DNA of 37,554 bases, from the NCBI GenBank assembly GCA_046760785.1, contig JBHIET010000027.1, positions 1 to 37,554 of the forward strand, in the 5' to 3' direction. Source of the DNA: JBHIET01 sp046760785. GTDB taxonomy: Bacteria > Chloroflexota > Anaerolineae > B4-G1. Shown here piece by piece: positions 1 to 8,923 of this stretch. The position numbers were made by a program, and so were the translations under genes. Position 1 is the first letter of the stretch; each line of letters starts with the position of its first letter. Under the pieces are notes generated by a model. It had not been told where the DNA came from and did no database searches. It saw nothing but the letters and a program-made list of their open reading frames with translations.

Positions 1-137
1 TATGCACTCGAAGGCACGGCTCTTGGCCCCTTGCTAGGGGTTATGCGACAGTCTCATACTGACTAAATAATACTGTAAGACAGTCGTTTGGGCAATAACC
101 CGTATGGGTGATTTGACGAGCAAGATAATAGATGTCT

Positions 138-1814
138 TTAGCCCAGGTAGCCAAGGTCGCTCAGTCGTTCCAATATTTCTTCTTCCTCACTTGGCGACAG
201 CGTGTCAATTCCCAACATTGAATCCGATGGGCTCCACTTGTAGGTGGAAACTGGGCGGCTGACCAGCGACGGAGAAAGCCACTCCTGTAGCACCCGACCA
301 TCCATCCATTCAGGCACAGCGCAGCCCAGCACATGCAGCACTGTCGGTGCAATATCCCCTAGCCAGGCAGCGGGACGCTCTTCTGTCGCCTGGGTGATGC
401 CGGGGCCGGCGGCAATAAGGATGCCGTCCAACCGATGTCCTCCCGACTCATGAATGCGCGAAGCGCAAAATATCTCACCTGGTTGATTACCAAACTCATA
501 CCCCTGGCGGGTAATATAGGCCAGATCGCGCATCGTTATGACTAGGTCAGGGGCGTGGACAAGATTAGGACCGTGGTAGATATCCTCTCCTTTATTAATT
601 CTATCTACCACGGGCTTGCCATCTGCCGGATCGACTAATTCCTTCAAGACCTGACATAATTCATCGCGCAAAGCCTCGTACTCACTTCCTGGTGCGACAA
701 TACCCTGGGGTTCCCGCCCGGCTAAGTTGATGTAAATCTGCCCCTGGTAGCCGAAGCTATAGGCACGGGTGCGTGACCAATCGATTCCTTCGCCAAAATC
801 GGTCCACCCCGTGCGGGGTAGCAGCTTGATACGATCTCCCAGCAAGTCCTTGATAATCCGCTCCACACGACCCAGGTGCGCCCATCGTAAGAAACGTGAG
901 ACGTTGCTGCGCGTGAGGCCAGCGCGAGCCAGGAACTGACGTAGAGGTGGAGGTGACTGGGAGATCAGATAGCCTTGTTGGCGCAACCATTCGTTCAGAA
1001 ACACGTCTTTATACAATGGTCCAGAGCCATGATCGGACGCGATGAATACTGTGGTCTCAGGTCCAGCAGTGGCGATTAACTCACCCAAGTGACTATCTAT
1101 CCGCTGGTAGAATTCTAGGATAACATCCCGATAGGCAGCAGAGCGTACGGGGTCATAGTCAGGGTGGGATGAATCCATATGACGCCAGAAAATGTGAGAT
1201 ACCTCATCGGTACCCCGATAGACAATCATGAAGAAATCCCAAAGCTCCTCAGCCAACAGAGATAGGGCGGCGGAAGTAAGGCGGTCGGTGATTTCGTAAA
1301 TGTCGTGCAAGAAGGTATCCTCATTGTCCAGGTAGCTATATACCCGGCGGTTGACCCGGTAGCCATTCCGTAAGAGCCGGTCGCTCAATTCAGGCGGATA
1401 AGTGAAGCTCTTGAAATTGGGTGTGCCCAATCCGCTGGTGAGAAAGCCGTTGACAGGCTCAGGCGGATAGGTCATAGGAACGTTCATTACTCCCACACGT
1501 CTCTCCTGCTCGCTCAGCAGTTTCCAGAGTGAGGGAGCACGGATGTGATAGCGAGTCACCGGGCGCAGCCGATAGCTATCCGGTTCTCGATACGTAAAGT
1601 CAAACACCCCGTGTTTGCCAGGGTTTGTCCCGGTCATGAAAGTTGACCAGGCTGCTGCCGACACTACAGGTAAGACAGACCGTAATCGGCCATATCTTCC
1701 CCTCTCCATCAGACTGCCCAACACAGGTAGATGACCAGCTCGTGCCCATGGTTCGATCAGATCTAGTGTCGCTCCATCCAGGCCAATGACCATCACACGT
1801 GAAACAGTTGACAT
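138..1814 (-). CDS. AlkP-superfamily phosphodiesterase/phosphotransferase (paralog 1)
   Basis: Predicted 558-residue enzyme of the alkaline phosphatase superfamily (type I phosphodiesterase/nucleotide pyrophosphatase-like). Visible metal and catalytic signatures are GLDG (D13), the nucleophile loop VVSAAAWSTFMTG (Ser52 in the nucleophile place), a TDEVSH segment, SDHG (D261/H262) and a late SGGHRLDG. It ends in the LSDLGYLG tail usual in this subfamily. No signal peptide or membrane segment is seen, so it may be cytoplasmic. I chose the ATG at 1814 because AGGAGA lies just upstream and it falls four bases after the flippase stop; a longer in-frame start at 1841 would overlap the flippase. It is the last gene of the minus-strand glycan run. 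A paralog lies at 7135-8850. The substrate is unknown; phosphoglycerol or sugar-phosphate transfer or hydrolysis on the glycan is inference. Confidence 0.85.
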   Translation of the reverse strand: MSTVSRVMVIGLDGATLDLIEPWARAGHLPVLGSLMERGRYGRLRSVLPVVSAAAWSTFMTGTNPGKHGVFDFTYREPDSYRLRPVTRYHIRAPSLWKLLSEQERRVGVMNVPMTYPPEPVNGFLTSGLGTPNFKSFTYPPELSDRLLRNGYRVNRRVYSYLDNEDTFLHDIYEITDRLTSAALSLLAEELWDFFMIVYRGTDEVSHIFWRHMDSSHPDYDPVRSAAYRDVILEFYQRIDSHLGELIATAGPETTVFIASDHGSGPLYKDVFLNEWLRQQGYLISQSPPPLRQFLARAGLTRSNVSRFLRWAHLGRVERIIKDLLGDRIKLLPRTGWTDFGEGIDWSRTRAYSFGYQGQIYINLAGREPQGIVAPGSEYEALRDELCQVLKELVDPADGKPVVDRINKGEDIYHGPNLVHAPDLVITMRDLAYITRQGYEFGNQPGEIFCASRIHESGGHRLDGILIAAGPGITQATEERPAAWLGDIAPTVLHVLGCAVPEWMDGRVLQEWLSPSLVSRPVSTYKWSPSDSMLGIDTLSPSEEEEILERLSDLGYLG

Positions 1815-1818
1815 CGCT

Positions 1819-3276
1819 CTATCTCCTGGTAGACGCTGCACGGTTGCGCCAACCAGCGATGGTCTGGTGCATCAGCGCCGCGTCATTAGGCAGAATTCCT
1901 CCCACAAGCCACAGCATCCCTGCATAGGTCGCTATGCCTACTCCGATAGACACTGGCAAGGGCCATGTTCGCACCAACCAGATGACTGTCCCCATAACCA
2001 ATGTCGCCAACGCCGACCTGGAAAGCAACTGGATGGGACTCGACCGTACCAGAAATCGAGCCACGTGCAGGTAATTCAGCAAGAACAATAGCGCAGAAGA
2101 GCAGAGACGGGCCACCGCTGCTCCTGTCGCACCCCAGGCAGGGTCTAGCGCCAAATTCAAAAGTGCATTGGCCGAAACACTGACCAGCAGGAACAATGAG
2201 CTCCAGCTCTGGCGGTCGTGGACGAGCATCATGCGTGAGTTGGGTACGTTGAGAAACATAAAAACCAGCGCCAGGATTGAGATCTCAAGCACCCTGGCAG
2301 TTGGTTGAAACTCGGGACCAAAGACCAGAGACACGATCTTAGGGGATAGCAAGGCGACTCCTGCGACCATAGGCAGAACGAGTGCCCCCAAGTAGCGTAT
2401 TGATCGCTTGTAAAGCCCAGATAGCTTTTCCGGCGAGTACAACGCGTAGCGCGTCATCAGTGGGTAGACCGCCAGCCGGTAACCCTGGGAGAGTATAACA
2501 AGGCTGGCGACAACTGTCGTCGCTGCGCCATACCAGCCCACCTCAACCTCGTCGCGGAGTGCACTCAGAAGGACAACGTCGAGCTGGCCTTCCAATGTCA
2601 TCAGAGTAGTGATGAGCAGAAAAGACAAGACCGTACGCCAATTGCGCGCTAGAGGAAGCCAGTCGAACCAGTCAGCACGTTGTATTCCCCCGAGTCTCTT
2701 GACGGCCACAATCAGCAAAGCAACCATCCCCAACAGGCTAGCGATCACCCAGACCCAGGCAACCTGCTGCAGACCGCCTCCATTGATGAGTACCAGCCCT
2801 CCCCCGACTAATTTGAAAAGGCTGACGCCGGCAAGTATAATCGCTGGCATACCAAAACAGCGCTGACCAAGTAGAATTGCCTGGGCCACGTAGGTCAGGC
2901 TATCGGGCACCAGACTCAAAACCAGGGTCAGGATAGAAATGGCAGTGCTTTGGTCATAGTCAAAGACAACCAGAACCACAAACAATAAGATGCAATATGA
3001 TAGCAGCGATAACCCAAGCCGCAAGATAAGGAAGTTAGTTAGGTAACGCGACGCTCTGTCGGGCTCGCGAGACACCTGACGGATGACCAAGTCATCCAAT
3101 CCTCGCGCAATGGTTGTAGAAATGACCAGGTAGGTAATTGCCAGGGTGAAAACGCCCGCCTCGGCTGGCCCGGTCAACCGACCAATCAGGATGAAGAGTA
3201 GGACGTTGGCAAAGCGCGGCGCCAGGCGGACGACAATGGATAAAATAGAATCGCGCACCAACTCAAACACTAACAT
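1819..3276 (-). CDS. Wzx-type polysaccharide/oligosaccharide flippase
   Basis: A 485-residue, very hydrophobic protein with about 12-14 membrane segments and an N-terminus typical of the MATE/PST (Wzx, RfbX) polysaccharide transporter family (LVRDSILSIVVRLAPRFANV, then LTGPAEAGVFTLAITYLV). The family flips undecaprenyl-diphosphate-linked oligosaccharides from the inner to the outer face of the cytoplasmic membrane. The length fits the usual 420-500 residues. It sits three bases downstream of a methyltransferase and four bases upstream of the AlkP enzyme, which supports co-transcription. It is the only flippase seen, so it is the likely exporter for the whole locus. Identification to family is firm; the actual substrate cannot be read from sequence. 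Confidence 0.88.
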   Translation of the reverse strand: MLVFELVRDSILSIVVRLAPRFANVLLFILIGRLTGPAEAGVFTLAITYLVISTTIARGLDDLVIRQVSREPDRASRYLTNFLILRLGLSLLSYCILLFVVLVVFDYDQSTAISILTLVLSLVPDSLTYVAQAILLGQRCFGMPAIILAGVSLFKLVGGGLVLINGGGLQQVAWVWVIASLLGMVALLIVAVKRLGGIQRADWFDWLPLARNWRTVLSFLLITTLMTLEGQLDVVLLSALRDEVEVGWYGAATTVVASLVILSQGYRLAVYPLMTRYALYSPEKLSGLYKRSIRYLGALVLPMVAGVALLSPKIVSLVFGPEFQPTARVLEISILALVFMFLNVPNSRMMLVHDRQSWSSLFLLVSVSANALLNLALDPAWGATGAAVARLCSSALLFLLNYLHVARFLVRSSPIQLLSRSALATLVMGTVIWLVRTWPLPVSIGVGIATYAGMLWLVGGILPNDAALMHQTIAGWRNRAASTRR

Positions 3277-3279
3277 ACC

Positions 3280-4041
3280 TCACATATCCCCAGTAGATTT
3301 TATCGCGGTGCACACGTAGCCCAACGTCTCATCCTTAATCCGATCCAGTGGGTCCAAGTAGAAGAGAATCAGAGGCACGACCAGTTGGAAGATCAGGCCA
3401 AACAATGCCCGTAGCGGCCACGTCCAGCGCCGACCGCGCATTCCCTGAGGAAAGACCCAGTGGTTGATATTCTGCAACTGAAAAGAGAGAAACCAGAAAT
3501 AGCCTCCCATGGGCTGGATGAATTCGATCCTCAGCCCCGCTTGCTCCGCCAGATGGTGCAGGCCAAACGAAGTATAACGATAATAGTCATAGGGCTTTTG
3601 GTGTTGATGCCAGCTTTGAGGAGCAGACAAGAACAGCCGTCCTCCGGGTTTCAATACGCGGCTGATCTCTCGCAACACCTGTAGGGGCTCCGCCACGTGC
3701 TCTAATACTTGAGCACAAACAGCAGCATCGAAGGTTCCCTGGTCAAAGGGCAAGCGAACCAAGTCACTGATGACATCCAGACCACTGTAGTCCCATGCGG
3801 CGTCGCCGACCGCCAGATCGACTCCTACATAGCGAGTGTGAGAAAATTCTGGCTTGAACCGTCCCTGACCTGCGCCAGCGTCCAACACCCGTGCCTCCGG
3901 TGTTAATGACGCGCCGGCCTTTTCCACGAAGTCATATAGGTGATAGACGTTGACTTCAACCCGTCGTTTAATCCACTGGGGTATATAACGAGGTAGTCGT
4001 TCGAGCCGTTTGGGCATCTTGCCATCCTTTTCCACACTCAC
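3280..4041 (-). CDS. class I SAM-dependent methyltransferase
   Basis: A 253-residue Rossmann-fold methyltransferase. Motif I is LDAGAGQGRF (around residues 53-62), followed by VGVDLAVGD as the acidic end of strand 2, then AAVCAQVLEHV and the Methyltransf_11 hallmark ISRVLKPGGRLFLSAPQ. The C-terminus carries a hydrophobic stretch (ALFGLIFQLVVPLILFYLDP) that could dip into or cross the membrane. In a glycan operon the natural guess is O-methylation of a sugar or of a lipid-linked intermediate, but the acceptor is unknown. It lies 39 bases after the upstream reductase and three bases before the flippase. A second in-frame ATG eight codons in (4017) is possible. Confidence 0.8.
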   Translation of the reverse strand: MSVEKDGKMPKRLERLPRYIPQWIKRRVEVNVYHLYDFVEKAGASLTPEARVLDAGAGQGRFKPEFSHTRYVGVDLAVGDAAWDYSGLDVISDLVRLPFDQGTFDAAVCAQVLEHVAEPLQVLREISRVLKPGGRLFLSAPQSWHQHQKPYDYYRYTSFGLHHLAEQAGLRIEFIQPMGGYFWFLSFQLQNINHWVFPQGMRGRRWTWPLRALFGLIFQLVVPLILFYLDPLDRIKDETLGYVCTAIKSTGDM

Positions 4042-4080
4042 CCTGAGACTACTTCAATGTCGCAGCTGAACTCGGCTACC

Positions 4081-5016
4081 TCATCGAGGCTGACCCATAT
4101 ACCACTCTACCGTTCGACGTAGTCCCTCATCAAAGCTGGTCCGCGCCCGAAAGCCAAAGAACTGCTCTGCCTTGCTCGTATCCAGCCGGCGACGGGGTTG
4201 TCCGTTCGGCTTACTGGTGTCCCATACGATGCGTCCCTTGAAGCCCGTCAGTTCTGCGATACGCTGTACCAAGTCCTTGATACTGATCTCAAAGCCCGAA
4301 CCCAGGTTCACCGGCTCGGCGCCGTCGTATCGCTCGGCTGCCAGAACAATTCCTTCCGCTGCATCAGCAACGTATAGGAATTCGCGGGTGGGCGAACCGT
4401 CGCCCCATACCACAATCTCGTCTCTGCCGCTTTCCTTGGCCTCGACGCATTTGCGAATGAGGGCCGGAATCACGTGTGATGTTTCTGGGTCGAAGTTATC
4501 TCCTGGCCCATACAAGTTAGTTGGCAGCAGATAGATAGCGTTGAATCCGTACTGCGCCCGATAGGCCTGCCCCTGCACCAGTAACATCTTTTTGGCCAAT
4601 CCATAAGGGGCATTGGTTTCCTCGGGATAGCCATTCCACAGGTCTTCCTCCCGGAAAGGGACAGGGGTGAACTTGGGATAGGCACAGACAGTGCCGATGG
4701 AGATAAACTTTTTCACCTTCCTCAATCGAGCTTCTTCCATCAATTGAGCGCCCATGATCAGGTTGTCGTAAAAAAAGGTGCCCGGTCGAGCCCTGTTGGC
4801 GCCAATGCCACCAACGATGGCCGCCAGGTGAAAGACCACTTCAGCTTGATTATCATCGAAGGCACGGCGCACTGCCTCAACCCGGCGCAGGTCGTATTCG
4901 GCGCTGCGGGGGACAAAAATCTGCGAACATCTCCGTGCTCGCAACGCTTCAACCAGGTAGCGCCCCAAGAAGCCCGCTCCCCCGGTGACCATCACTCGCT
5001 TGTCTTTCAGGTCCAT
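4081..5016 (-). CDS. GDP-L-fucose synthase-like NAD(P)-dependent epimerase/reductase
   Basis: A 311-residue extended short-chain dehydrogenase. The nucleotide-binding motif TGGAGFLG is at residues 11-18, the active-site region reads SIGTVCAYP, and the catalytic Tyr-Lys pair is in NAPYGLAKK. The order of motifs (FREEDLWNGYPEETNAPYGLAKK, then LPTNLYGPGDNF) resembles GDP-4-keto-6-deoxymannose epimerase/reductases (Fcl/WcaG). Such enzymes make GDP-fucose or related deoxysugar nucleotides. No GDP-mannose 4,6-dehydratase (Gmd) is in the window, so the precursor must come from elsewhere, or the enzyme uses a different 4-keto sugar. Its start overlaps the end of the upstream GT4 gene by ten bases, indicating tight coupling. 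Confidence 0.82.
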   Translation of the reverse strand: MDLKDKRVMVTGGAGFLGRYLVEALRARRCSQIFVPRSAEYDLRRVEAVRRAFDDNQAEVVFHLAAIVGGIGANRARPGTFFYDNLIMGAQLMEEARLRKVKKFISIGTVCAYPKFTPVPFREEDLWNGYPEETNAPYGLAKKMLLVQGQAYRAQYGFNAIYLLPTNLYGPGDNFDPETSHVIPALIRKCVEAKESGRDEIVVWGDGSPTREFLYVADAAEGIVLAAERYDGAEPVNLGSGFEISIKDLVQRIAELTGFKGRIVWDTSKPNGQPRRRLDTSKAEQFFGFRARTSFDEGLRRTVEWYMGQPR

Positions 5017-6176
5017 TTCTCCTCCAAAACCTGCCGATAGAATCGTTCCAGCTTGGCACCAATCCGATCCCAGGTGAATTCGGCTTCGGCTAGCTGGCGG
5101 GCGCGCCGCCCCATTATCTCGCGTCGTGCCGGGTCGCGCAACAGCGTCAGCACCTGGCGGGCAAGATCGTCAGCGCAATCGGAGGCTATCAGACCAAACT
5201 CCCCCCGACGTACCAGATCGGCTGTACCACCTACCGCCGTCGCTACCACTGGCCGCCCGACAGCCATGTAGTCGTTGATCTTGAGCGGATAGCGTCCCCG
5301 GTTAGCGCCGCTGTCCCGTAGAGGAAGCCAGCAGACATCACAGGCGGCCAGGTAACGATTAATCTCGTCGTAGCGAATGCGCCCGGTGCGCCAGACAGCC
5401 TCGGGGGCGGCGACCAATTTTTCCACGGTGACGTTACAATAACCCACCAACAGCAAGCGTGCCCCAGGTTCGGCCCGATGGATTCGGTCAAAGGCCTGAG
5501 CCATCAACACGGCGTCACGGTGAAAGATCGCTCCGATATAGCCAATAGTAAGCACATCTTGCGGCCAACCCAAGGCACGCCGAGCCTCCGCCTGCGGAAT
5601 AGGATACAGTTCATCTATATCGCTGCCGTTGGGCAAGTGTAGAATTGTCTCAGGCACCACTCCCAACTCGATTACCCTGCGATGCAGGAAACTATTGATC
5701 ACGGTAGTGCCGTCGGCCCAGGTGCGAAAGCTATCTTCAAAAAAGGTCTCCACCGGGCGCAGTACCGTCCGCACCAATCGGCTGGGCCGCTCTTCCACCG
5801 ATCCACCCCGACCGAACCAATCGCACCAGTCGAGGATCAACGGAGTGCTGCGCCGACGCTGCCAATAGAGGGCCGGAAGAATTGACGTCGGGCGGGATTC
5901 GAAGGCGTGTACCAAATCAAACCGCCGCCCCCGCGCCCATCTGATGCGGGAGATTACATTCCATAGGTCCCACCCAGAGCGGAGCGGGCCCCACAACAGG
6001 TCTGGCGCCTCGACTAAAGTCACCCCTGCCTGAGTATCTAGCCGAGTATCAAAACGCAAGCGACGGTTTCGCGAGGTGGACAGCACGGTAAGCGTGTGAC
6101 CTCGTCGAGCCAGGCTACGTGCTAAGTGCAACGCCCGCCAGTAGGTCCCTTTACCTGCCGGGCCAAAGAGCAGCAT
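5007..6176 (-). CDS. GT4-family glycosyltransferase
   Basis: A 389-residue GT-B fold glycosyltransferase. The N-terminal domain shows a G-rich start (LLFGPAGKGTYWRALHLARS) and VHAFESRPTS, and the C-terminal domain shows LTIGYIGAIF and YPLKINDYMAVGRPVVATAVGG, the GT4 donor-binding region. The usual EX7E motif is altered (KINDYMAVG), a common variation. It likely transfers a hexose or deoxyhexose from a nucleotide donor to the lipid-linked chain in the cytoplasm. The ATG overlaps the upstream GT2 stop as TGATG, and its own end overlaps the reductase start by ten bases. The sugar specificity is not readable. Confidence 0.83.
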   Translation of the reverse strand: MLLFGPAGKGTYWRALHLARSLARRGHTLTVLSTSRNRRLRFDTRLDTQAGVTLVEAPDLLWGPLRSGWDLWNVISRIRWARGRRFDLVHAFESRPTSILPALYWQRRRSTPLILDWCDWFGRGGSVEERPSRLVRTVLRPVETFFEDSFRTWADGTTVINSFLHRRVIELGVVPETILHLPNGSDIDELYPIPQAEARRALGWPQDVLTIGYIGAIFHRDAVLMAQAFDRIHRAEPGARLLLVGYCNVTVEKLVAAPEAVWRTGRIRYDEINRYLAACDVCWLPLRDSGANRGRYPLKINDYMAVGRPVVATAVGGTADLVRRGEFGLIASDCADDLARQVLTLLRDPARREIMGRRARQLAEAEFTWDRIGAKLERFYRQVLEEKWT

Positions 6177-7138
6177 CAGGATTCGCAGAGCGGCTCCTCC
6201 CTCAATGCCGTGGCAATTCTCAGACCATCATACGATCCACGCAGATAGGCCCAGGCCGAGTCCCAACGCCGGTGCCACGCCAGCTTAAGCAATGTCTTGA
6301 TGGCGCTCCCTACGCGATAGGGGATCACGAACAACCACTGCCAGTCGTGCGCGTGTTTGCGCAGAAACCGCACTTTACCGCGGGCCATGTAATATCGTTC
6401 TCTCGGTGTGCCCACTCCTCCACTGCTATCTGCAACTTTGTGCCACATGCGCGCTCGTGGCACCATCAGCAAGCGATACCCTGCCCGTCGTGCCCGTATA
6501 CATATGTCCAGATCATCGTAGTAGAGGAAGTAGCCCGCATCTAGCAAACCGATTTCTTCTAATAACGAACGGGAAAACAGGTGAGCACATCCTATCAGAT
6601 AGTCCCGCTCCAGCACCTCATCCCATTGACCCTGATCTAGCTCGCGGTCGCCTGTGCAGTTCATCTCTAAAGTCAGCGGATTCCGATTCCCGCCAACAGA
6701 CCAGATACGCTCAGGGTCACTTGCAAAATAGATCTTGGGAGTCAGGATTCCCACGTCCGGTGCCACCTCGCGCATGAGTTCATCCAAGATAGCCGGATCC
6801 ACAGTGACGTCATTGTTGATGGCAAAAACGTAGTCAACTCCCTTGCTCAGCGCATAGCGCAACCCGACGTTACACCCGCCCGGGTATCCCAGGTTCCGTG
6901 CGTTGACTATAACCTCGACGTCGGGAAATCGGTCTTTGATAGCTTCAACTGTCCCGTCTGTTGAACCGTTATCTACAACGACGACACGAAAATTGGGGTA
7001 GGTCATTTGTGCTAACGATTCAAGACACTCTAGAGTGACCTCCCGCTGGTTCCAGGTCAGAACGACCACGTAGATTAGAGGCGGAGATGAATGAAGCGTT
7101 TGGATCGCAGTGGGAGTTTCACAGGTGGACATACTCAC
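6176..7138 (-). CDS. GT2-family glycosyltransferase (WbbL-like)
   Basis: A 320-residue GT-A fold transferase. The N-terminal strand VVVLTWNQREVTLECLESL is followed by VVVDNGSTDGT and a DXD-like metal site in VDYVFAINNDVTVD. The region DAGYFLYYDDLDICIRARRAGYRL is the conserved acceptor/base segment of rhamnosyltransferase-like GT2 proteins. A basic C-terminus may touch the membrane. It likely adds one sugar to the growing lipid-linked oligosaccharide. The start used is a GTG at 7138 that overlaps the upstream AlkP stop as GTGA; an ATG two codons later (7132) is an equal alternative. It ends in a TGATG overlap with the next GT4. Confidence 0.84.
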   Translation of the reverse strand: MSMSTCETPTAIQTLHSSPPLIYVVVLTWNQREVTLECLESLAQMTYPNFRVVVVDNGSTDGTVEAIKDRFPDVEVIVNARNLGYPGGCNVGLRYALSKGVDYVFAINNDVTVDPAILDELMREVAPDVGILTPKIYFASDPERIWSVGGNRNPLTLEMNCTGDRELDQGQWDEVLERDYLIGCAHLFSRSLLEEIGLLDAGYFLYYDDLDICIRARRAGYRLLMVPRARMWHKVADSSGGVGTPRERYYMARGKVRFLRKHAHDWQWLFVIPYRVGSAIKTLLKLAWHRRWDSAWAYLRGSYDGLRIATALREEPLCES

Positions 7139-8850
7139 AAGTACCCCAGATCCTGTAGGTGCTGAGAAATCTTGGTCTCTTCTTCAGGTGTATAGGCGAA
7201 CTCACTGCCTGGAGATGAGATGCCCGAAGGTGATATGGAATCTGATACTATGCTCTCAATTGCACCGTTGACGAATGCCTTATGAAGCACTACGCCATCC
7301 ATATATCTGGGGATAGGCAAACCCAGGACTCCCAATATGGTAGGTGTCAGGTCTAACAAGCGTGCTCCTTCGACGCGTGCCCCAGGTCGGACGCCCGGCC
7401 CGTTGACGATCAAGATACCCTCCAGGCGGTGAGAGCCAGTCAGTGGCATATCGCTGAAGTCGAAACGTCTTCGGGTTTCAAAGACGGGCGCCCCTTGGCT
7501 ATCGTAACGCCCCCGCCCCCAGAAAGCGTAGTCCTTCCATTCAACGACCAGGTCTGGTGCTTGGTCAAGAAACGGCCCGTCGTACAACTCCTCGCGCCGG
7601 TAGACGCGCCGCACGATGGGTCGTCCTGTCTCCGGGTCCAACAGGGTCGTGAGGGCGTCGGCAATCTCTTGGCACAACTGCTCGTACTCGCTCCCCGGCT
7701 GAACGATTCCGGCTGGCTCTCGCCCCTTGAGGTTAATGAAGATGTTACCACCTGCGCCCAACACGTAAGCCCGTGTCTGATCCCAGGCGACGGATGAGGT
7801 AAGTAGAGCCGATTCAAAGTCTCCCTTGACCCGAGCAAAGCGACGAGCGCCCAGTCTGACTCGAACCGCCGCCCGCGTCTTGGTCGGCACATAGCGGCGA
7901 TAGGCTTGAGCCAGTAGTTTGATCCCGGCGGCCCGGAGCTGTCTCAGGGAGCTGGCGCTACCCGTGCGAAACTGCAGATATCCAGCCCCGGCCAGCCAGC
8001 GGTTCAGATTGATCATGCACCGGAACGGCCCAAAGCCGTGATCCGACATAACGATGATGACCGTTTCACGTTCTTGGTCATCGGCGGCAATCTGTGCCAT
8101 CATAGCCCCAATGGCCTGGTCAACTCTCTGGTATACGTCGCGTATCACGTGACGATGGCGCGCTGCTGGGCTGCCTTCGGGGGCATCCTGGCAATGCCAG
8201 TAGGCGTGCTGAGCGTCGTCAATGACTCTAAAGACAACAGCGAACAGATCCCACGTCTCGGTTTGCAGGAGATACAGACTCAAGCGCTCGCGCAGCTCAA
8301 CCGCATGCAAGAGCTTGCCGGCGAAGGCAGTCATCGGGTCGGCGACGTGGGAGTCGTAGTCAGGGATGATGAAATAGTCCGGCACGACCTTTTTGAACTC
8401 GTCAAAGTACGTTGGCGGGAAAACCAGATCACGGGTGACGGTTGGTGCAAAAGGGCCTCCAATCATCACACCGTTGACAGGGCACGGAGGAAAGGTATGG
8501 GGAACATTGACGCTGATGACCCGGCAATCTAGCTGGCTAGCAATCTCAAATATAGTTGGAACACTGATATGCGAAGCATTGGTTACCTCGAGGTTATACC
8601 CACCGGGCCGCCGACGCACGAAATCATAGAGGCCATGTTTGCCCTGGTTGACGCCGGTCATAAACGTAACCCAGGCCGGCGCTGTGGTTGGCTGTAGAGT
8701 GGACGCCAAATACCCACGACAGCCCTCAGACATCAGACGAGATAGATTGGGTAGATGGCCTTCTGCTGCCCACGGTTCAATCAAGTCGAAGGTCCCGCCA
8801 TCCAGTCCGATAACCAGTACTCGCTTTTGTGCTGCCGTCACAGTAATCAC
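7135..8850 (-). CDS. AlkP-superfamily phosphodiesterase/phosphotransferase (paralog 2)
   Basis: A 571-residue paralog of the enzyme at 138-1814. Shared signatures are GLDG (D17), the nucleophile loop TTAPAWVTFMTG (Thr56 at the nucleophile place), VIDDAQH, SDHG (D270/H271), GSHRLEG and the C-terminal LQDLGYL. Both copies share the run GKHG plus a nearby NVP-TxPP-PVNG block, so they are clearly related but well diverged. Thr is the usual nucleophile of phosphodiesterases in this superfamily, whereas paralog 1 has Ser. The start is ambiguous: GTG at 8850 abuts AGGGA directly, while GTG at 8841 would have GGGAG at a normal distance of eight bases. It heads a block of GT2, GT4 and reductase genes with overlapping ends. 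Confidence 0.85.
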   Translation of the reverse strand: MITVTAAQKRVLVIGLDGGTFDLIEPWAAEGHLPNLSRLMSEGCRGYLASTLQPTTAPAWVTFMTGVNQGKHGLYDFVRRRPGGYNLEVTNASHISVPTIFEIASQLDCRVISVNVPHTFPPCPVNGVMIGGPFAPTVTRDLVFPPTYFDEFKKVVPDYFIIPDYDSHVADPMTAFAGKLLHAVELRERLSLYLLQTETWDLFAVVFRVIDDAQHAYWHCQDAPEGSPAARHRHVIRDVYQRVDQAIGAMMAQIAADDQERETVIIVMSDHGFGPFRCMINLNRWLAGAGYLQFRTGSASSLRQLRAAGIKLLAQAYRRYVPTKTRAAVRVRLGARRFARVKGDFESALLTSSVAWDQTRAYVLGAGGNIFINLKGREPAGIVQPGSEYEQLCQEIADALTTLLDPETGRPIVRRVYRREELYDGPFLDQAPDLVVEWKDYAFWGRGRYDSQGAPVFETRRRFDFSDMPLTGSHRLEGILIVNGPGVRPGARVEGARLLDLTPTILGVLGLPIPRYMDGVVLHKAFVNGAIESIVSDSISPSGISSPGSEFAYTPEEETKISQHLQDLGYL

Positions 8851-8923
8851 TCCCTATGCCTTACGTATCCGCCGTCTGTGGCCTAGATCAGGTTCATCAA
8901 AGCGCAGTGACCTGACAGACAAC

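Noticed and set aside
27..40. Small hairpin CCCCT-TGCT-AGGGG after the first AlkP gene
   Set aside because: Five-base stem with no T-run on the minus strand; too weak to call a terminator. The rest of 1-137 shows nothing clear.
1815..1841. Longer N-terminus for AlkP paralog 1
   Set aside because: It would overlap the flippase gene; the ATG at 1814 has a good ribosome site and a conserved family start.
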